From the NCBI RefSeq assembly GCF_017591425.1, contig NW_024467119.1, positions 28,183,001-28,247,000 of the forward strand: 64,000 bases of DNA, in the 5' to 3' direction. Numbering within the stretch: the stretch's first letter is position 1; each line of letters opens with the position of its first letter. The notes beneath the pieces are model-generated. The model was given only the letters and a program-made list of their open reading frames with translations. It did no database searches and had not been told where the DNA came from. The translations under genes and the position numbers were made by a program. Below are positions 11,584 to 22,675 of this stretch, piece by piece. This DNA is from Ochotona curzoniae (lineage: Eukaryota > Chordata > Mammalia > Lagomorpha > Ochotonidae).

Positions 11584-11926
11584 ACCCCAGCGTGATAGCC
11601 TAGTGGCTAAAATCCTTGCCTTGCATCCACTGGGATCCCATATGGGTGTTGGTTCATTTCCTGGCTACTCTGCTTCCTGTCCAGCTCCTTAATTGTGGCC
11701 TGGGAAAGCAGTGGAGAACCGCGCAAAACCTTGGGACCCTGCACCCACATGGGAGACTCAGAAGAAGCTCCTGGCTTCTGGCTTCAGATTGGTTCACCTC
11801 TGGCTATTGCAGCCATCTGGGGAGTAGACCATTCGAAGGAAGATCTTTCTCTGTTTCTCCTCCTCTCTGTAAATCTACCTTCTCAATAAAAGCAAATAAA
11901 TCTTTAAAAATAAAAAAGAATATTTC
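11584..11926 (+). mobile_element. Lagomorph C-type SINE, forward
   Basis: The full-length order is present: a tRNA-like head with AGCCTAGTGGCTAAAATCC in the A-box position, GGGTGTTGGTTCATTTCC in the B-box position, GGCCTGGGAAAGCAGTGGAG, CCCTGCACCCACATGGGAGA, CTCCTGGCTTCTGGCTTCAG, a TCTCCTCCTCTCTG pyrimidine stretch and an AATAAATC tail. Box mutations suggest an old, inactive copy. Confidence 0.85.
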
Positions 11927-12020
11927 TTGAAATAGGATGTTAGAGTTTCTACCATTTTCTACACTAACAGTGTCATGACACACTAAAAATAGAACGACAG
12001 ACTTGTGACTGTTGTTGTGG

Positions 12021-12046
12021 CACTACACTATTGTTACAGTGTAGTG
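12021..12046. repeat. Small inverted repeat
   Basis: CACTACACT and AGTGTAGTG form a perfect 9-bp stem around an 8-base loop. It could be chance or a transposon terminus; nothing else supports a function. Confidence 0.5.
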
Positions 12047-12304
12047 GAGACAGTTGGGAGAGAGAGAGGATAGAAGGGAAATCCATGAACCTAAGGAACT
12101 GTATCATGAAAAAATAAAAAGAAAAGAAAGTCAGATTTTATGGAGTGAATAGGAGAGACAGAGAAAGAGATCTTCCAAAAAGTTTCTTTTTCTTTAAAAT
12201 TCAACCTAAAATCTACCTTGTTCTTGAAACCTTCCCTGGGTCTGCAAGTCCCATGGTTTCTCTCCTTGCTCTGTTTCTAGATTCTTTATCCAGAGAAAAG
12301 ATTA

Positions 12305-12412
12305 TGTGTTCTTGATTACAAGTCTCTTGAGGGCTACATTCTGTCTTCATCAACTTTGTGTCTCTCCAGCATTACTTTGGTGTCTTGGTCAATGTTTGCT
12401 GAGTGAGTACGT
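12305..12412 (+). repeat. L2-like 3' end fragment
   Basis: AGTCTCTTGAGGGCTACATT, GTCTCTCCAGCATTACTTTG and GTCAATGTTTGCTGAGTGAG follow the order of the L2 3' end ('ctcctgagggcagggactt', 'tccccagcacct', 'ataaatatttgttgaatgaa'). Divergence is high. Confidence 0.5.
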
Positions 12413-12889
12413 GAGATAGGTAGATGAATGGCTGCACAGATAGACCAGAAGATTGAAAGGTAAAAGAAAGGCTGATGATTCACAGGCAATTTACCTAATG
12501 CTAAAATGCTACAAAACAATCATAGCATATCTCAGAGACTCCCTGCATTTTCAAAGTATGGAGAAATTAACAAATCCAAAGAGAATGCTACTGTTAGTCC
12601 CATAGATTTCTTACACTCATTTTTATCTTCATATAGAAAGCAATTTTGCCTAATTTTTAAGGTGGCATCAAATGACTTGGATGCTATGACACAACAATAC
12701 CTAGAGAAACTGTGACAATAAAAGCATTCCATAATGTTTTCAACGAAACGTCGATATACACACGGTAAGATCGTCAGACACTGACGCTGTACTTATGCCA
12801 GCTTCACTTGGCTATTGAGGAAAGTTGAGAAGTGGCTGAGGAATGAAATAATGAAACAAAACAAAATAGAACAGATCCACAAAAGACTC

Positions 12890-13360
12890 CGGAGAGGGTC
12901 CTCTCCCCTCCCTCGCCCCCCCTCCCGCTCCCCAGCTGCAGCGGATCTTGATTCGGAGCAGCTTAGGGCTCCTGTGGTGTTTTCCTCTTCAAAGCCCTGT
13001 GCAAACACGAACAAAGTTAATCTAATTAACTTATTAGCTTTTTAAGCTAGTGGTACCAATTAGTCACCTCATCAGACTCTGGCTCGGTCTCCTGGCACAG
13101 GGCGGAGTTCTATAGGGCTTTCAATGAAATCCCCAGGAGTGTCGCGCATGGCATTTGCGCGCGTTTCCCCGAGAATGGCAGAAAGCACCGTGTGTGCAAG
13201 GCAACTAGGGGACTCCTTTCTGAGCAAACCCTCCATCACAAGCGACGATTCCCTTCCCCAGTTCTAGAAAGCGATCCCGTCCCCTTCACTAGCCCGAGTC
13301 TAGAGAGAGAGTGTCCCTCCTGGACGGGAGACTGCGGAGCCCAGCAACAGGCGCTCAGAA
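12890..13360. promoter_or_regulatory. CpG-rich, CNE-like block
   Basis: CpGs are well above the local background, for example GTCGCGCATGGCATTTGCGC and GGCGGAGTTC, next to a poly-C/T stretch (CCTCGCCCCCCCTCCCGC). The block also contains AT-rich homeodomain-like words at 13018-13066 (TTAATCTAATTAACTTATTA, CCAATTAGTCACC). No repeat was seen. The mix resembles a CpG-rich enhancer or a small CpG island. The coding frames across it are on both strands and unconvincing. Confidence 0.45.
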
Positions 13361-13529
13361 AGGGGCTGGCAGTTTGGGTGGTATATTTTTTTTTAAGGGG
13401 GAGAAAGGGGGGATTCAAGCAGAGTGCAATGAGAATAGCGATCCCCAAATACAGCCCTGCAGGAAGACTTGGTGAAAAACAATGGGGAGGGAATCAATAA
13501 AAAGAAAGTTATAAATTCATCTATTTGCT

Positions 13530-13960
13530 CTTTCCTGACCCTTGCTTTTACTCCTCTTCGCTGCAACTACCCTGGGAAAGGCACAATACTTTTCCCTGTC
13601 ACAATATTGAGAAAAATTGAAATGGGGAAGAAAGACCACCAGATGCTTTATTGTCTTAGACGTTTCCACATAATTAGCTGGGGATAAAGGGCCTCTGCAT
13701 GGTTTCATTGCGTTGAATGAACTTGGATATTGCTACACAGTAGTGTGTTTTATGATTCATGCTCTGTTATCCTGTGGCTTTTTGAAAACTGCCAGCTACT
13801 TTATCACTGCCGGCCAAGCCTGGGCCCACCACTTAAAATGCAGCAATGCAAAGTTAACTGTGCGTGACAGATGTCCGTGAAATTGTTTAACACACACATA
13901 CACGCTCACACAGAGCACAAAGCTGGCTCTGGCCCGCTTACGGGTCTTGCTGGCTCAATG
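13530..13960. promoter_or_regulatory. Probable conserved non-coding element
   Basis: A repeat-free, balanced-composition block continues from the CpG-rich patch and includes CACATAATTAGCTGGGGATA, TTCATTGCGTTGAATGAAC, AAATGCAGCAATGCAAAG and GTTAACTG-type words. It ends in a short CA/CACA stretch near 13894-13912. The call rests on texture and proximity to the CpG-rich patch. Confidence 0.35.
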
Positions 13961-13969
13961 TCCTTATTA

Positions 13970-14660
13970 AACATAAATAAAAACCATAGGGCTAGGCAAG
14001 AAAGAAAAATTTGCAGAAATACCAAAAAAAAAAAAAAAGAGTGCATTTTAGATGGAGATTGCACAGGATGCTCTTGGAATTTCAAAAGGCTCTTGAGAAA
14101 GTTAGAAATAGTGAAGTCATGAGAGAAGCAAAGCAGAGGACCTGTGTGCTTGGAGTTAGGCTAGACAACTGCGTGTATGAGGTCATTTTTCTCTCTGAAG
14201 TTAGCACCAAAATATTATCATGTCTCCTCTCTGTAGTGTGTAGCCCCACGTGCCATGGAAAGAAGCTTTATGCGGTGGTCTTGCCTTTGTTTGATATCTT
14301 GCCACCATCTCTCCAATCCTCCCATTTTTGTTTTAAGGTGCTGCGTATCCTGCATTTTGATTTCACCACACATCTGCCTCTTCACTCAGCATGCCAGGTA
14401 GTATTTTCCTAGGAAGTTACTAAGTTGCCACTCCACTTTAATGGGACAATTTTTATACTGAAATATACTGAGTTGTGTGGTTTGGGGCACTGCTCTCTTA
14501 CCAAATCCTAAGATCATTGAGTCCAGTAGTTGGTGAGTTATTCATCTTTGTCTGTCGGGGCTCAACTTAGCAGCTGTCATATAATACAAGAGGTGGGCTG
14601 GATGAAGATTCATCCTAAATACATAAGTCCTCTCCCAGGGCAGTCTAGCAAGGGAGATCA
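13970..14660. other. Unique sequence with a short poly-A run
   Basis: An A-run at 14022-14038 is the only simple repeat. No family or gene was recognised. Confidence 0.4.
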
Positions 14661-14663
14661 CAT

Positions 14664-14990
14664 TTAAAAACTTCATTTATTTAATAATTTTCACTTTATT
14701 GTAGAGGCAGAGAGGTAGAGAGTGAGATCTTCCAACAGATGATTGAATGCCAAATGCATGTAACAAACACAAATTGGACAGGCTGAATCTGTCATTTCTT
14801 TTGAGTCTTCCACGTGGGTGGAAGGGTCCCAAGTACTCAAACCATCACCACCTGCCTCTCAGGGTGTGCATTAGCAGGAAGCTGGATTGTACAGGGAGTA
14901 GGAGGAATCAAGCCAGCACTCAGAAACGGGATGCAGGTGTCTTGAGCAGTGACCTAAGCTCTTCATCCCACCACCCTCCTTGCAACATCC
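14664..14990 (-). mobile_element. Old lagomorph C-type SINE, reverse orientation
   Basis: Order: TTTATTTAATAATTTTCAC tail complement, GGCAGAGAGGTAGAGAGTGA, TCTTCCACGTGGGTGGAAGG, GGTCCCAAGTACTCAAACCA, GGGTGTGCATTAGCAGGAAG and CAGCACTCAGAAACGGGATG. The 'gcattagcaggaagctgga' wording marks an older subfamily than the young copies at 27.25 and 59.36 kb. Confidence 0.75.
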
Positions 14991-15049
14991 CATTTTCAAC
15001 CATTGCCCCATTTCTCTTAAGTCTTTTGGTCACAGTTTCTGAATCTCAG

Positions 15050-15260
15050 TGTGTGTGAGTGAGTTATCTTGTGCAGTCATAGTAAAATACTAAAGATTGG
15101 GTAGCTTCAACAAAGAACATTTATTTATTGTAGTTCTAGAGGACAGATATGTAAGCAAGGTAGGACTCCTTCTGGAAGTTCTTGACTATGTGTAACCGTC
15201 CTCCCTTTGTGTCTGTGCATTCATGTGACATTGCTCATTGGCATGCAGAGACCACTCAGC
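15050..15260 (-). repeat. MaLR-like LTR fragment, reverse orientation (tentative)
   Basis: GACTATGTG, AAAGATTGGGTAGCTTCAAC, AACATTTATTTATTGTAGTT and CTAGAGGACAG follow the reversed order of an ancient LTR-like repeat ('agactgggtggcttaaacaa', 'aatttattttctcacagttctggagg'). It is an old non-coding relic, strongly decayed; the family name is uncertain. Confidence 0.4.
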
Positions 15261-16190
15261 AACAACAAACAGGACAGAGAGTTGGGGGAACATACATGTA
15301 GATTTGATATACTACTATGATGCTACATTGAGAATGTCCGTCATGTTTTAAATAAATAAGCAAAGATTTACCAAAGAAATAAAAGCAAAAAAAAAAAGTC
15401 AATGAAATGTTTCCTGTGAGGATTTTGAGTTTTGATTTTTCTTATTTTCCACTTCTGCTCCTTTTTGCCTTCACTTAGGACATTGAGTTGTAATGCAGCT
15501 TCCCTTGAGAATGGCTGGGAACCAAGAGTCAGGCCCAATTCAGTTGGTGGGGCTCCAGTGAAGGGGAGAGAAACTTCAGCTCCCCTTCCTCGTGAAGAGT
15601 GCTTCAGAAATGCTTTGCCCTGGATGTTCATCTTTTGTGCTCCTGAGGCCGATTTCTGGTTTACAAAGAGCTTCTTCATAAGTCTTCATTCTCACGAGCA
15701 CAAAACTATAACTACTAGTGGAGGGGGCTGGCAGGTGCCTTCTTCCAAAATTGAATGTTTAATTTCTGTATGTTTTTGTTGACAGATTTCCCTGTGCATA
15801 TTTACTGCTATTCCTTGTGAGGCCCATGTCTCACAAAAGGAAGAGTGGAAGATGTATGCACTTGTTTCCTGTATTTTTTGTTTTTTCAGTTGGAAGAGTT
15901 TGATTCTTCTCCTGAAGCACTGTGTAGCAGGCTTTTAAAATTGTACATCAAAGAATGACTAAAGTTTAGTATGTAGCTAAAAACAATGGAGGGAAAAAAA
16001 CTTCAAAACCTCTGAACTCTTTTTGAAACTTTTCCAGTACCCTCCACCTTCATATTGTCCCGCTTAGACCAAGAGAATCAAACTTCCTAACTCCCTGGGA
16101 AACTGTTGACCCCTTTGGAGAAGCAAAAAGTCTCTCACTGGGACCTCTCAGAAATCCTGGGGACAAAAGAGAAAATCTATGAGGACCCCT
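15261..16190. other. Unique sequence, nothing recognised
   Basis: Apart from a short A-run at 15390-15400, no repeat or gene was identified. Frames of 103-116 codons on opposite strands overlap each other at 15368-15782 and lack recognisable domains. Confidence 0.4.
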
Positions 16191-16194
16191 CAAC

Positions 16195-16412
16195 GTGGGT
16201 GAGTTTGGGTATGTTTGTGAGTTGGTGGTAGTTATTTGCATATGTGAGGAGCTGTCTCCTGTGTGTGTGTCCACTGTGATTGTACATGGGTTGTGTGTAT
16301 TTGTGCATGTGTGTGACTGTGTGGGGACTGTGTATGAGTGTGGAAGCTGTGCATGTGGTTGTGTGTGCGTCTCTTGTCTCTGTGTGTGTGTGTTGTGTGT
16401 GCTCGCGCAAGG
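16195..16412. repeat. Degenerate TG-rich microsatellite
   Basis: GTGTGTGT segments are interspersed with other bases over about 200 bp, most regular at 16260-16272 and 16379-16402. Alternating purine-pyrimidine sequence of this kind can adopt Z-DNA. The Cys/Val-rich plus frame and His/Thr-rich minus frame here are repeat readings. Confidence 0.8.
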
Positions 16413-16419
16413 ACTGTGG

Positions 16420-17900
16420 GTGGCCTGCTCAACATTTTGGTGGATGTTTCATTCCCACCCCTTTTACTACGACCCTGGTCAGACCACTTTTATGCCTGTG
16501 ACAGCTTCATGAAGCACAAGACATGGAGCAATACATGGCATGAAATTGGCCACAAAGCCGAGCAAAAGCAGGAACAATTCTCTGGCAGGATGTGCTCACA
16601 ATATGGCTGATTGGATCTGGAAGCAGATGCCAGCAGCGGGTATTGTCCTGGTGACTGAAAAGACATGACCCCTGAGAAACCCAAGACAAGGAGCCTCTCC
16701 TCCCGAACCAAGGGGGAGGGGAAAAGAGGTGAAACCAATGAATAAATCAGGCCTTGAAAACTGGGGAGAAAAGAAAAATGCTAAAGAGGACTTTTTATGG
16801 GGAAAAGGGGGCAGTTCAGTATGCAATCGCCCTCGCTCCCCAGCTAGCTGAACACTTTCTCAGACAATGGCTTTTTAACAGATGGGAGAGTTCGTGAAAG
16901 AAGCCAACTTTTGCGCAGTGGAGAATCCCTGTTTGTTTAGTCTGTGGCAGGGCAGGTGTCCAGAGAAAGGCGGCCCAGCAGGTTAAGTGCCTCAGTGCCA
17001 GTTTAAAATAGAACAGCCAGGATGGTAGAGGCAACTGGTTTTACTGGGGAGTGCAGGGCTTGTTAGTATGGTTTGTAAAACTATGAAGAAGAAAAAAATG
17101 ATTGTGGACTGGAAAAGCTGCCTGCTCTAGTACCAGTTCTGCTCCTCCCCTCCCCCCCCCCCGCTTTCTCCCTCTCTCTGGCTCTGGGAGCCAAAAAAAA
17201 ATCTGTTGAAGAGCTGTCCATCAAGTGAAGGATGAAGGAGGGATGGGAACATATCACAGTCTGCATTCTCAAACCCAATGTCATGCGTCCAAACACGTTT
17301 AGAACCCATCAGGACAATTCATAGGGCTTCCAAGGGAAATGTAACCCTATGTTTCACCTCTGTGATTATTTATGTCATAAAGCGGGCTCCACACTGCCCA
17401 GTGGATTCTGTGACCAATGCCATCACTATGCTCTTGAAGTTCTTGTCTTGGTTTCCAGTTGTGTCCAGCATTGGGAACAGGCTTGTAGATTGTGGGGAGT
17501 CGAAGTCAAAGTTGTGCCTAGGAGGATACAGGCTTAGTCAGTCTACCATCATGCTAGTCTTGCTCCTGCAAAGTGACTCAAGAAGAGGAAAGTGACACCT
17601 GCAGAAGGGAAGTGTGTGTGTGAGTGTTCTGCTTTGCTAAGGGGAACTGTTTGCCTTTTACCACAGTGTATGTAGGATGGCAAGGCGAGGGAGAGCCATG
17701 AGAGGAGCCCGGGGCTTAGTGTCCAGCCTGAGTGGTAGCAGGCAGTTGCTAGCGCTTATTCAAAGTCAGAAGGAGCGGAGTTGAGTCCTGGGTGGTGGTG
17801 TGGATTTTATCCCTTGTTATTTGTAAGATGTCAGTTGCATAAAATGCACAGTCCCCCATCTGTCAGATAATTCTCATGAAGCTGTTCTTATTGACCTTAT
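16420..17900. other. Unique sequence with one C-run
   Basis: A polypyrimidine stretch with eleven consecutive C residues lies at 17141-17180. No gene or recognisable transposon was seen in the remainder. Confidence 0.4.
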
Positions 17901-17901
17901 T

Positions 17902-18045
17902 CATCCGATTTGTTGATTACTTAACCACGGTCTTATCATGTGGACCTGTGTTTGCCTCATTATGAGACAGGATTTTTCAGGGTTGGAAACTCATAACTCA
18001 ACCAGAAGGCAGGGTTTGACTCCTATGTCAAGGGCCATTTGTAAG
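17902..18045 (+). repeat. Local direct duplication, copy A
   Basis: This segment matches 18927-19065 in the same orientation. Shared blocks include CATCC(G/A)ATTTGTTG, CTTATCA, TTTGCC-CATT, CAGGGTTGG(A/A)-ACTCATAA and AGAAGG-AGGG-TT. Identity looks intermediate, with indels. The two copies are about 1.03 kb apart, separated by an inserted SINE. They are either a local tandem duplication or two copies of an unrecognised repeat. Confidence 0.65.
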
Positions 18046-18447
18046 ACAAAAGTCCCTTTGAAAGGGATTGGAAAGAAGAGCCATCAAGTTGGCAAGCTGC
18101 AAAGGCAACAAACACACTGCTCACCACGTGCTCATAACAGTTCAATACCTTGATTCTAAGCAATCTGCTGAAATACCTCTATTATATAAGAGTTTTTAAA
18201 AGCATTAGTTTTTCTTTTGCCTAAAATTGTACACTGGCCTTTTAATTGCTTTAAAATACGATGAGTGTTTCTAAAATAAGATCAAGTATCTCAATATCCT
18301 TGTTATCAAGAATGTTCCGAGAAGATCTGCCTTGCACAGCTAACTGAACTTGAAGAGTCACAAAGCAGAACCTCACCCTCGGGAACTTTGAATCTGTCTT
18401 GAGAAATGCCTCCTACTTTCACGTCTTCCTTTGGTGTGACTCAGTTC

Positions 18448-18800
18448 AGGTGGTGTATCAGGTTAAGCTGCTGCCGGTAACTCCAGCATTCCATTTGGAC
18501 ATCAGTTCTTGTCCTGGCTGCTCCACAACTGATGCAGTTAGTGAATGCACTTGGCAAAGCAGCAGAAGAGGCCCAAGTGCTTGTGCTCTTGCACTCACAT
18601 GGGAGACCTGGATGGGAAGATTCTGGCTTCTGGCTTTGGCATGGACCAGCCTCAGCTGGTGTGGCCATTTGCGAAGTATACGACAGATGGAAGATCTCTC
18701 CCTCTCCCTCTTTCTCATTCTCTCTCCATATCTTTCCTTCTTTCTGAGCTCTGTCTTATCAAATCAATAAATCCTAAGAAAAAAGTCAAAAAAAAAAAAA
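18448..18800 (+). mobile_element. Old lagomorph C-type SINE, forward
   Basis: GGTTAAGCTGCTGCCGGTAA (head), GCTGCTCCACAACTGATGCA, GGCAAAGCAGCAGAAGAGGC, CTTGCACTCACATGGGAGAC, TTCTGGCTTCTGGCTTTGGC, GATGGAAGATCTCTCC, a CTCTCCCTCTTTCTCATTCT stretch and an AATAAATCC plus poly-A tail are in the expected order. Wording fits an older subfamily. It separates the two copies of the local duplication. Confidence 0.85.
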
Positions 18801-18926
18801 GAAGAAAAAAAGAACATGCCTCATGGGAATTGATGATTTACACAAGAATTCTAGGACATTTTGCTGCAGTATTTGTGCATTCTTTAATAACAATAGTTAC
18901 TTAAGCAGTATTTTATATTCTATTTT

Positions 18927-19065
18927 CATCCAATTTGTTGGTGAGTTAACCAAGAACTTATCAAGTGTGCCTACATTTGCCGCATTGGGAGATGGGATTT
19001 TCCAGGGTTGGAGACTCATAAGTCAAGCAGTTCTGGCTCCAGAAGGTAGGGCTTAGCAAAAAGGC
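18927..19065 (+). repeat. Local direct duplication, copy B
   Basis: Second copy of the segment at 17902-18045. It carries an extra stretch (CAGTTCTGGCTC) between the ACTCATAAGTCAA and AGAAGGTAGGGC blocks, so the pair differs by an indel as well as substitutions. Confidence 0.65.
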
Positions 19066-19089
19066 CAAAGACCGTTTTTGTAGTTATCT

Positions 19090-22000
19090 GCAAGGTGGTA
19101 GGTGCTAATTAGAACTCATAGAAAGTGGCATTCTTGACCTAGTATATACAAATTACCAGGTGTAGTTATAGATTTCACACATATTGTCTTTCACTTACTT
19201 TTAGACATGTAACTTTATCTTTAAAAATTAAATCATGAAAAATTAAATCATGAATTTACCTAAAAATATTTCCAGACATGATTTTATTCCTCTTTTTCAG
19301 GGCCTATAGTTTCCTCTTCAAGAAGATATGGTTTAAGGACATTAAAATTAGTTAGAATAAAATTACAATAAAATAATGCGTAGAGTGAAGATGGAGTCTG
19401 GGGTTTACTGGGATGTTCTTTAATCTTGTGCCATTTTCTTAACACTTCAGCATTCATCAGTAATTGTTGGTCTAAGTCTTTAGCAGGAAACTTCTTGGGC
19501 TGTGATGATGGGAAGGTGGGAACCATTGATTTTAAGCACCAATTTGTGTTGTCAAAGGTTTTGTTTCCATTCAGAGCCCCAACACACTCAGGTTTATTCC
19601 TGTGATTTGGAGGTTAAAAGAACTGCACTTTCTCTCAGCTAGGTCCCACCACCTATGATACTGAATGGCCAGCAAGGAGCCTCAGGGATGGGGTCAGAGA
19701 AAGGTGAATTGCCTAGTCTCACCCAACACTGGTCTGGGAAGAGTTGTGCAGGTGCCAAGGGAGCTCGGGGGGAGGGTGGGTGGTTTACACCACAAGTCTC
19801 ACTTTCTCATGCGGCCTTTCAGGCAGGTCTCAGCTTCTGTCCATCAGAGAAGATGTGAGGGCTGGCGTGCAGTCACCTGGGAATTTCTGTTGACTGTAGA
19901 TATCCAGGAGCAGACAACTTCCAGCCAAATGGTTCCCACTCTCTTTTCACAGGACAGAGGCTCTGATACGCACTCAGTCTCTCTCATCTGCATCAGTCTC
20001 TCCTGCAGTGTTCAGCATGGTCAGCACATGCGCCTCTGGAATCTCCTCACAGAGTTTGAACTTGGAACAGTCAAGTCTGAATTGTGATGTCTGTGATGCA
20101 TGTGGCTCTCTAAGCAAGGGATCCAGATCAAAACTCGTCCTACTTGGGTTCCTGTGGATATTTCAATAGTCTTACATATCAGTGTATAAATAGAAGCCAC
20201 AGAAGTCCTCTGAAGCGACTTGGAGAGAATATGTGCAGGAACCAATTTTCAAGTCATGGTAATGGGTGTGCACATTAGGGAAGACTTCCTACACGAAGTT
20301 ATTTTTCAGTTGAGGTTGAAGTATCAACACCTAGTCTAAGCAAAATTTTCAATTCCATTTAGCACATTTCATAGAATAAGTAAATTATAGAGATTACAAA
20401 TTGAATTTCTATAAAATATAATCTTCATCTTTAATTTTTAATAAAAGATTATCTACTAATTACACAAATAATCCATAGTGTAGAAATATGAAATAAAAAT
20501 ATGGTTACTTCCCATAAGTTCACTTTTTGAGTAATTCTGAAATTTATGTTTTCTCATACATACAGTGATTTTTTAAAATGAGTATATGCAAGTATTCACT
20601 TTTTTTTATTCTTTCATAACTCCCAGATGAGATTATTTCCTCTCTGAATGGCACCTGTCAATTGCCCATAGCTTCTGTTCTAACTCACAGTGGGAGCTGC
20701 AGAGGGCTTATCTGTGTGTCTTTCTGTCTGTGGAACAGATATAATGTGGACATTTAGCTACACCTAGAGCTAAGGCTCAGATAACTGTGCATATTATTCT
20801 TTGTGAATGTAACTGCTTCTAGACCATGGTGTAAAATCTGGCAATGATTGCGTCTCCATCATTGATCCCTTCATGAATGGTCTTTATTTTCAAATTATGT
20901 CTTAGGTTGCTGTACTTGTCCTTGTTTTAATGCCTGGAGGGTCCTAGCTTCTCTTCCTCTATATCTGCAGGTGCTCTTCAACTCATTGCTGTGAGTATGT
21001 TCCATGCCCACTAATGAACACATTCTCAGCCTTATTAGCTGTAGTTGCCTTTAACTACAAAGTTAACTGAAAAGTCCTAATCTTAGATTCAAGTTTTGGC
21101 CAGTTATTGCCTGATGGTATGAGCATGCACAGGACACTTCATCTCTCAGTATTCTGTGTGACACATAAGATATTGGCACTTTCTCCATTTTTGCCTTTAG
21201 GGGCATGGTAAAAACATATCAGATAATGTATGTGAAAGTTTTGTACACTGTGACGTTTATATCTCCAAGTTATGGGATAAATCACATTTAACTAAGAAGC
21301 CGCTGATTTTGTTAGTTATTGTAATGACCACTGATAGAGTCCTGTTCTTTAGAAAATATGTGCTGAACCAAATAAGAGAGCAGTTGTACCAATTTTAATG
21401 CTTCCAACATGAATATACGTTATATATGATATATTTGGATATATGACTTTGTGTACAGTTTATTCTATTTTTATATAGTTTAACACTTATAAATAACTAC
21501 CATACAAATATTCCCCATACAAATGGTCCCTAACTTTAAGCACACCCTTCTGTGGGCATTCTGATGGGAACACGAAGGCATCCTGCATCTTTAATCAGTA
21601 TGCAGCTGACTTTTTTATGGTTGATATAAAATTATGGTCTATTATCTATAGTTTGTTGCAAATAATGCCTAGGGAAGGTTTTAGGTGATTCATTAGGTGG
21701 TAATTTAGATCCATGCATATTATTACTGTTAATTAATGATAATAAAAACAATCCAAATGTTGGAAGGAGGTGAGGTGACACCAAGTTTGATGAACCTTCT
21801 TGAGAAGGTTCCAATCATCCCATAGATTTGGGGGTTTGTGTGAGCAGTTTTGTTGACCACTTTCATAATCTATGAAGCTGAGACCAAGATGAGTTATCAC
21901 TCATTTAATGTGTAGGCAGTTTCTTCCCCCACCACTTCTAATTGTAAATTATACAATCTCAACTTCTACAGCCAGCATTTTATATTTCTGACTTTATTGC

Positions 22001-22330
22001 TTTCCATTTTATGAAAATTGATTACAGTTCACATTCTGACACTGAAATTAAAGGGTAAGCACTAAATCTTATACACAACAATAGGAAATTAAGAGAACAA
22101 TCTTTATTATCAGTTTAGTGAAGATCAGTGATGCTTGTTTTTCTTTTCTTAAGGCACTATGGAATAGGATGAAACCAGAGCTAAACAGGATATCGGCTCT
22201 CTATAACTTGTGGGATTGCAATACAAAAGACAGAATGCAATCATGATATTTTAATTTTAAAAAGTCTATGTTTTATGTGGCAGGAAATTGTTTTGTGATA
22301 ACATCTTAGGCTACAGAACTCTGTTTCTAT
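19090..22330. other. Long unique AT-rich interval, nothing recognised
   Basis: About 3.2 kb without a transposon I can name. The part at 19640-20010 is GC-richer and holds a 140-codon plus frame with no domain. The remainder is strongly AT-rich, with TATATGATATAT-type words near 21418-21450. Confidence 0.4.
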
Positions 22331-22337
22331 GGCTCTT

Positions 22338-22630
22338 TAAAAATATTTTTGTTTATGTATTTATTTTTGTATTTTTTATATTGAAGTCAGGCAGAGAGAG
22401 AGACTCAACTGCTTGTTTACTCCCAAGGGATTGCAACAGTTGGGGCTACAGAAGGCTGAGTCTGAGACTGGACTGGGATCTCCCATGTGGCAGATACACA
22501 AGTACTTGAAGGATCACCTGCAGCCTCTCAGGGTGTGTCTGTCAGGAATTTGAGTGACTGGTACTCGAACTAGACAATCTAAAATGCAGTGTGGGTGCAC
22601 AAAACAGTGGGTTAGATGCTGCATGAAATT
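22338..22630 (-). mobile_element. Old lagomorph C-type SINE, reverse orientation
   Basis: TTTATGTATTTATTTTTGTA tail complement, GTCAGGCAGAGAGAGAGACT, CTGGGATCTCCCATGTGGCA, AAGTACTTGAAGGATCACCT, AGGGTGTGTCTGTCAGGAAT and CGAACTAGACAATCTAAAAT follow the reversed SINE order. It is well diverged. Confidence 0.7.
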
Positions 22631-22675
22631 CCTGAATGTTTGTTTCAACTGGCAGCCAGGATACTTAAAAAACTT

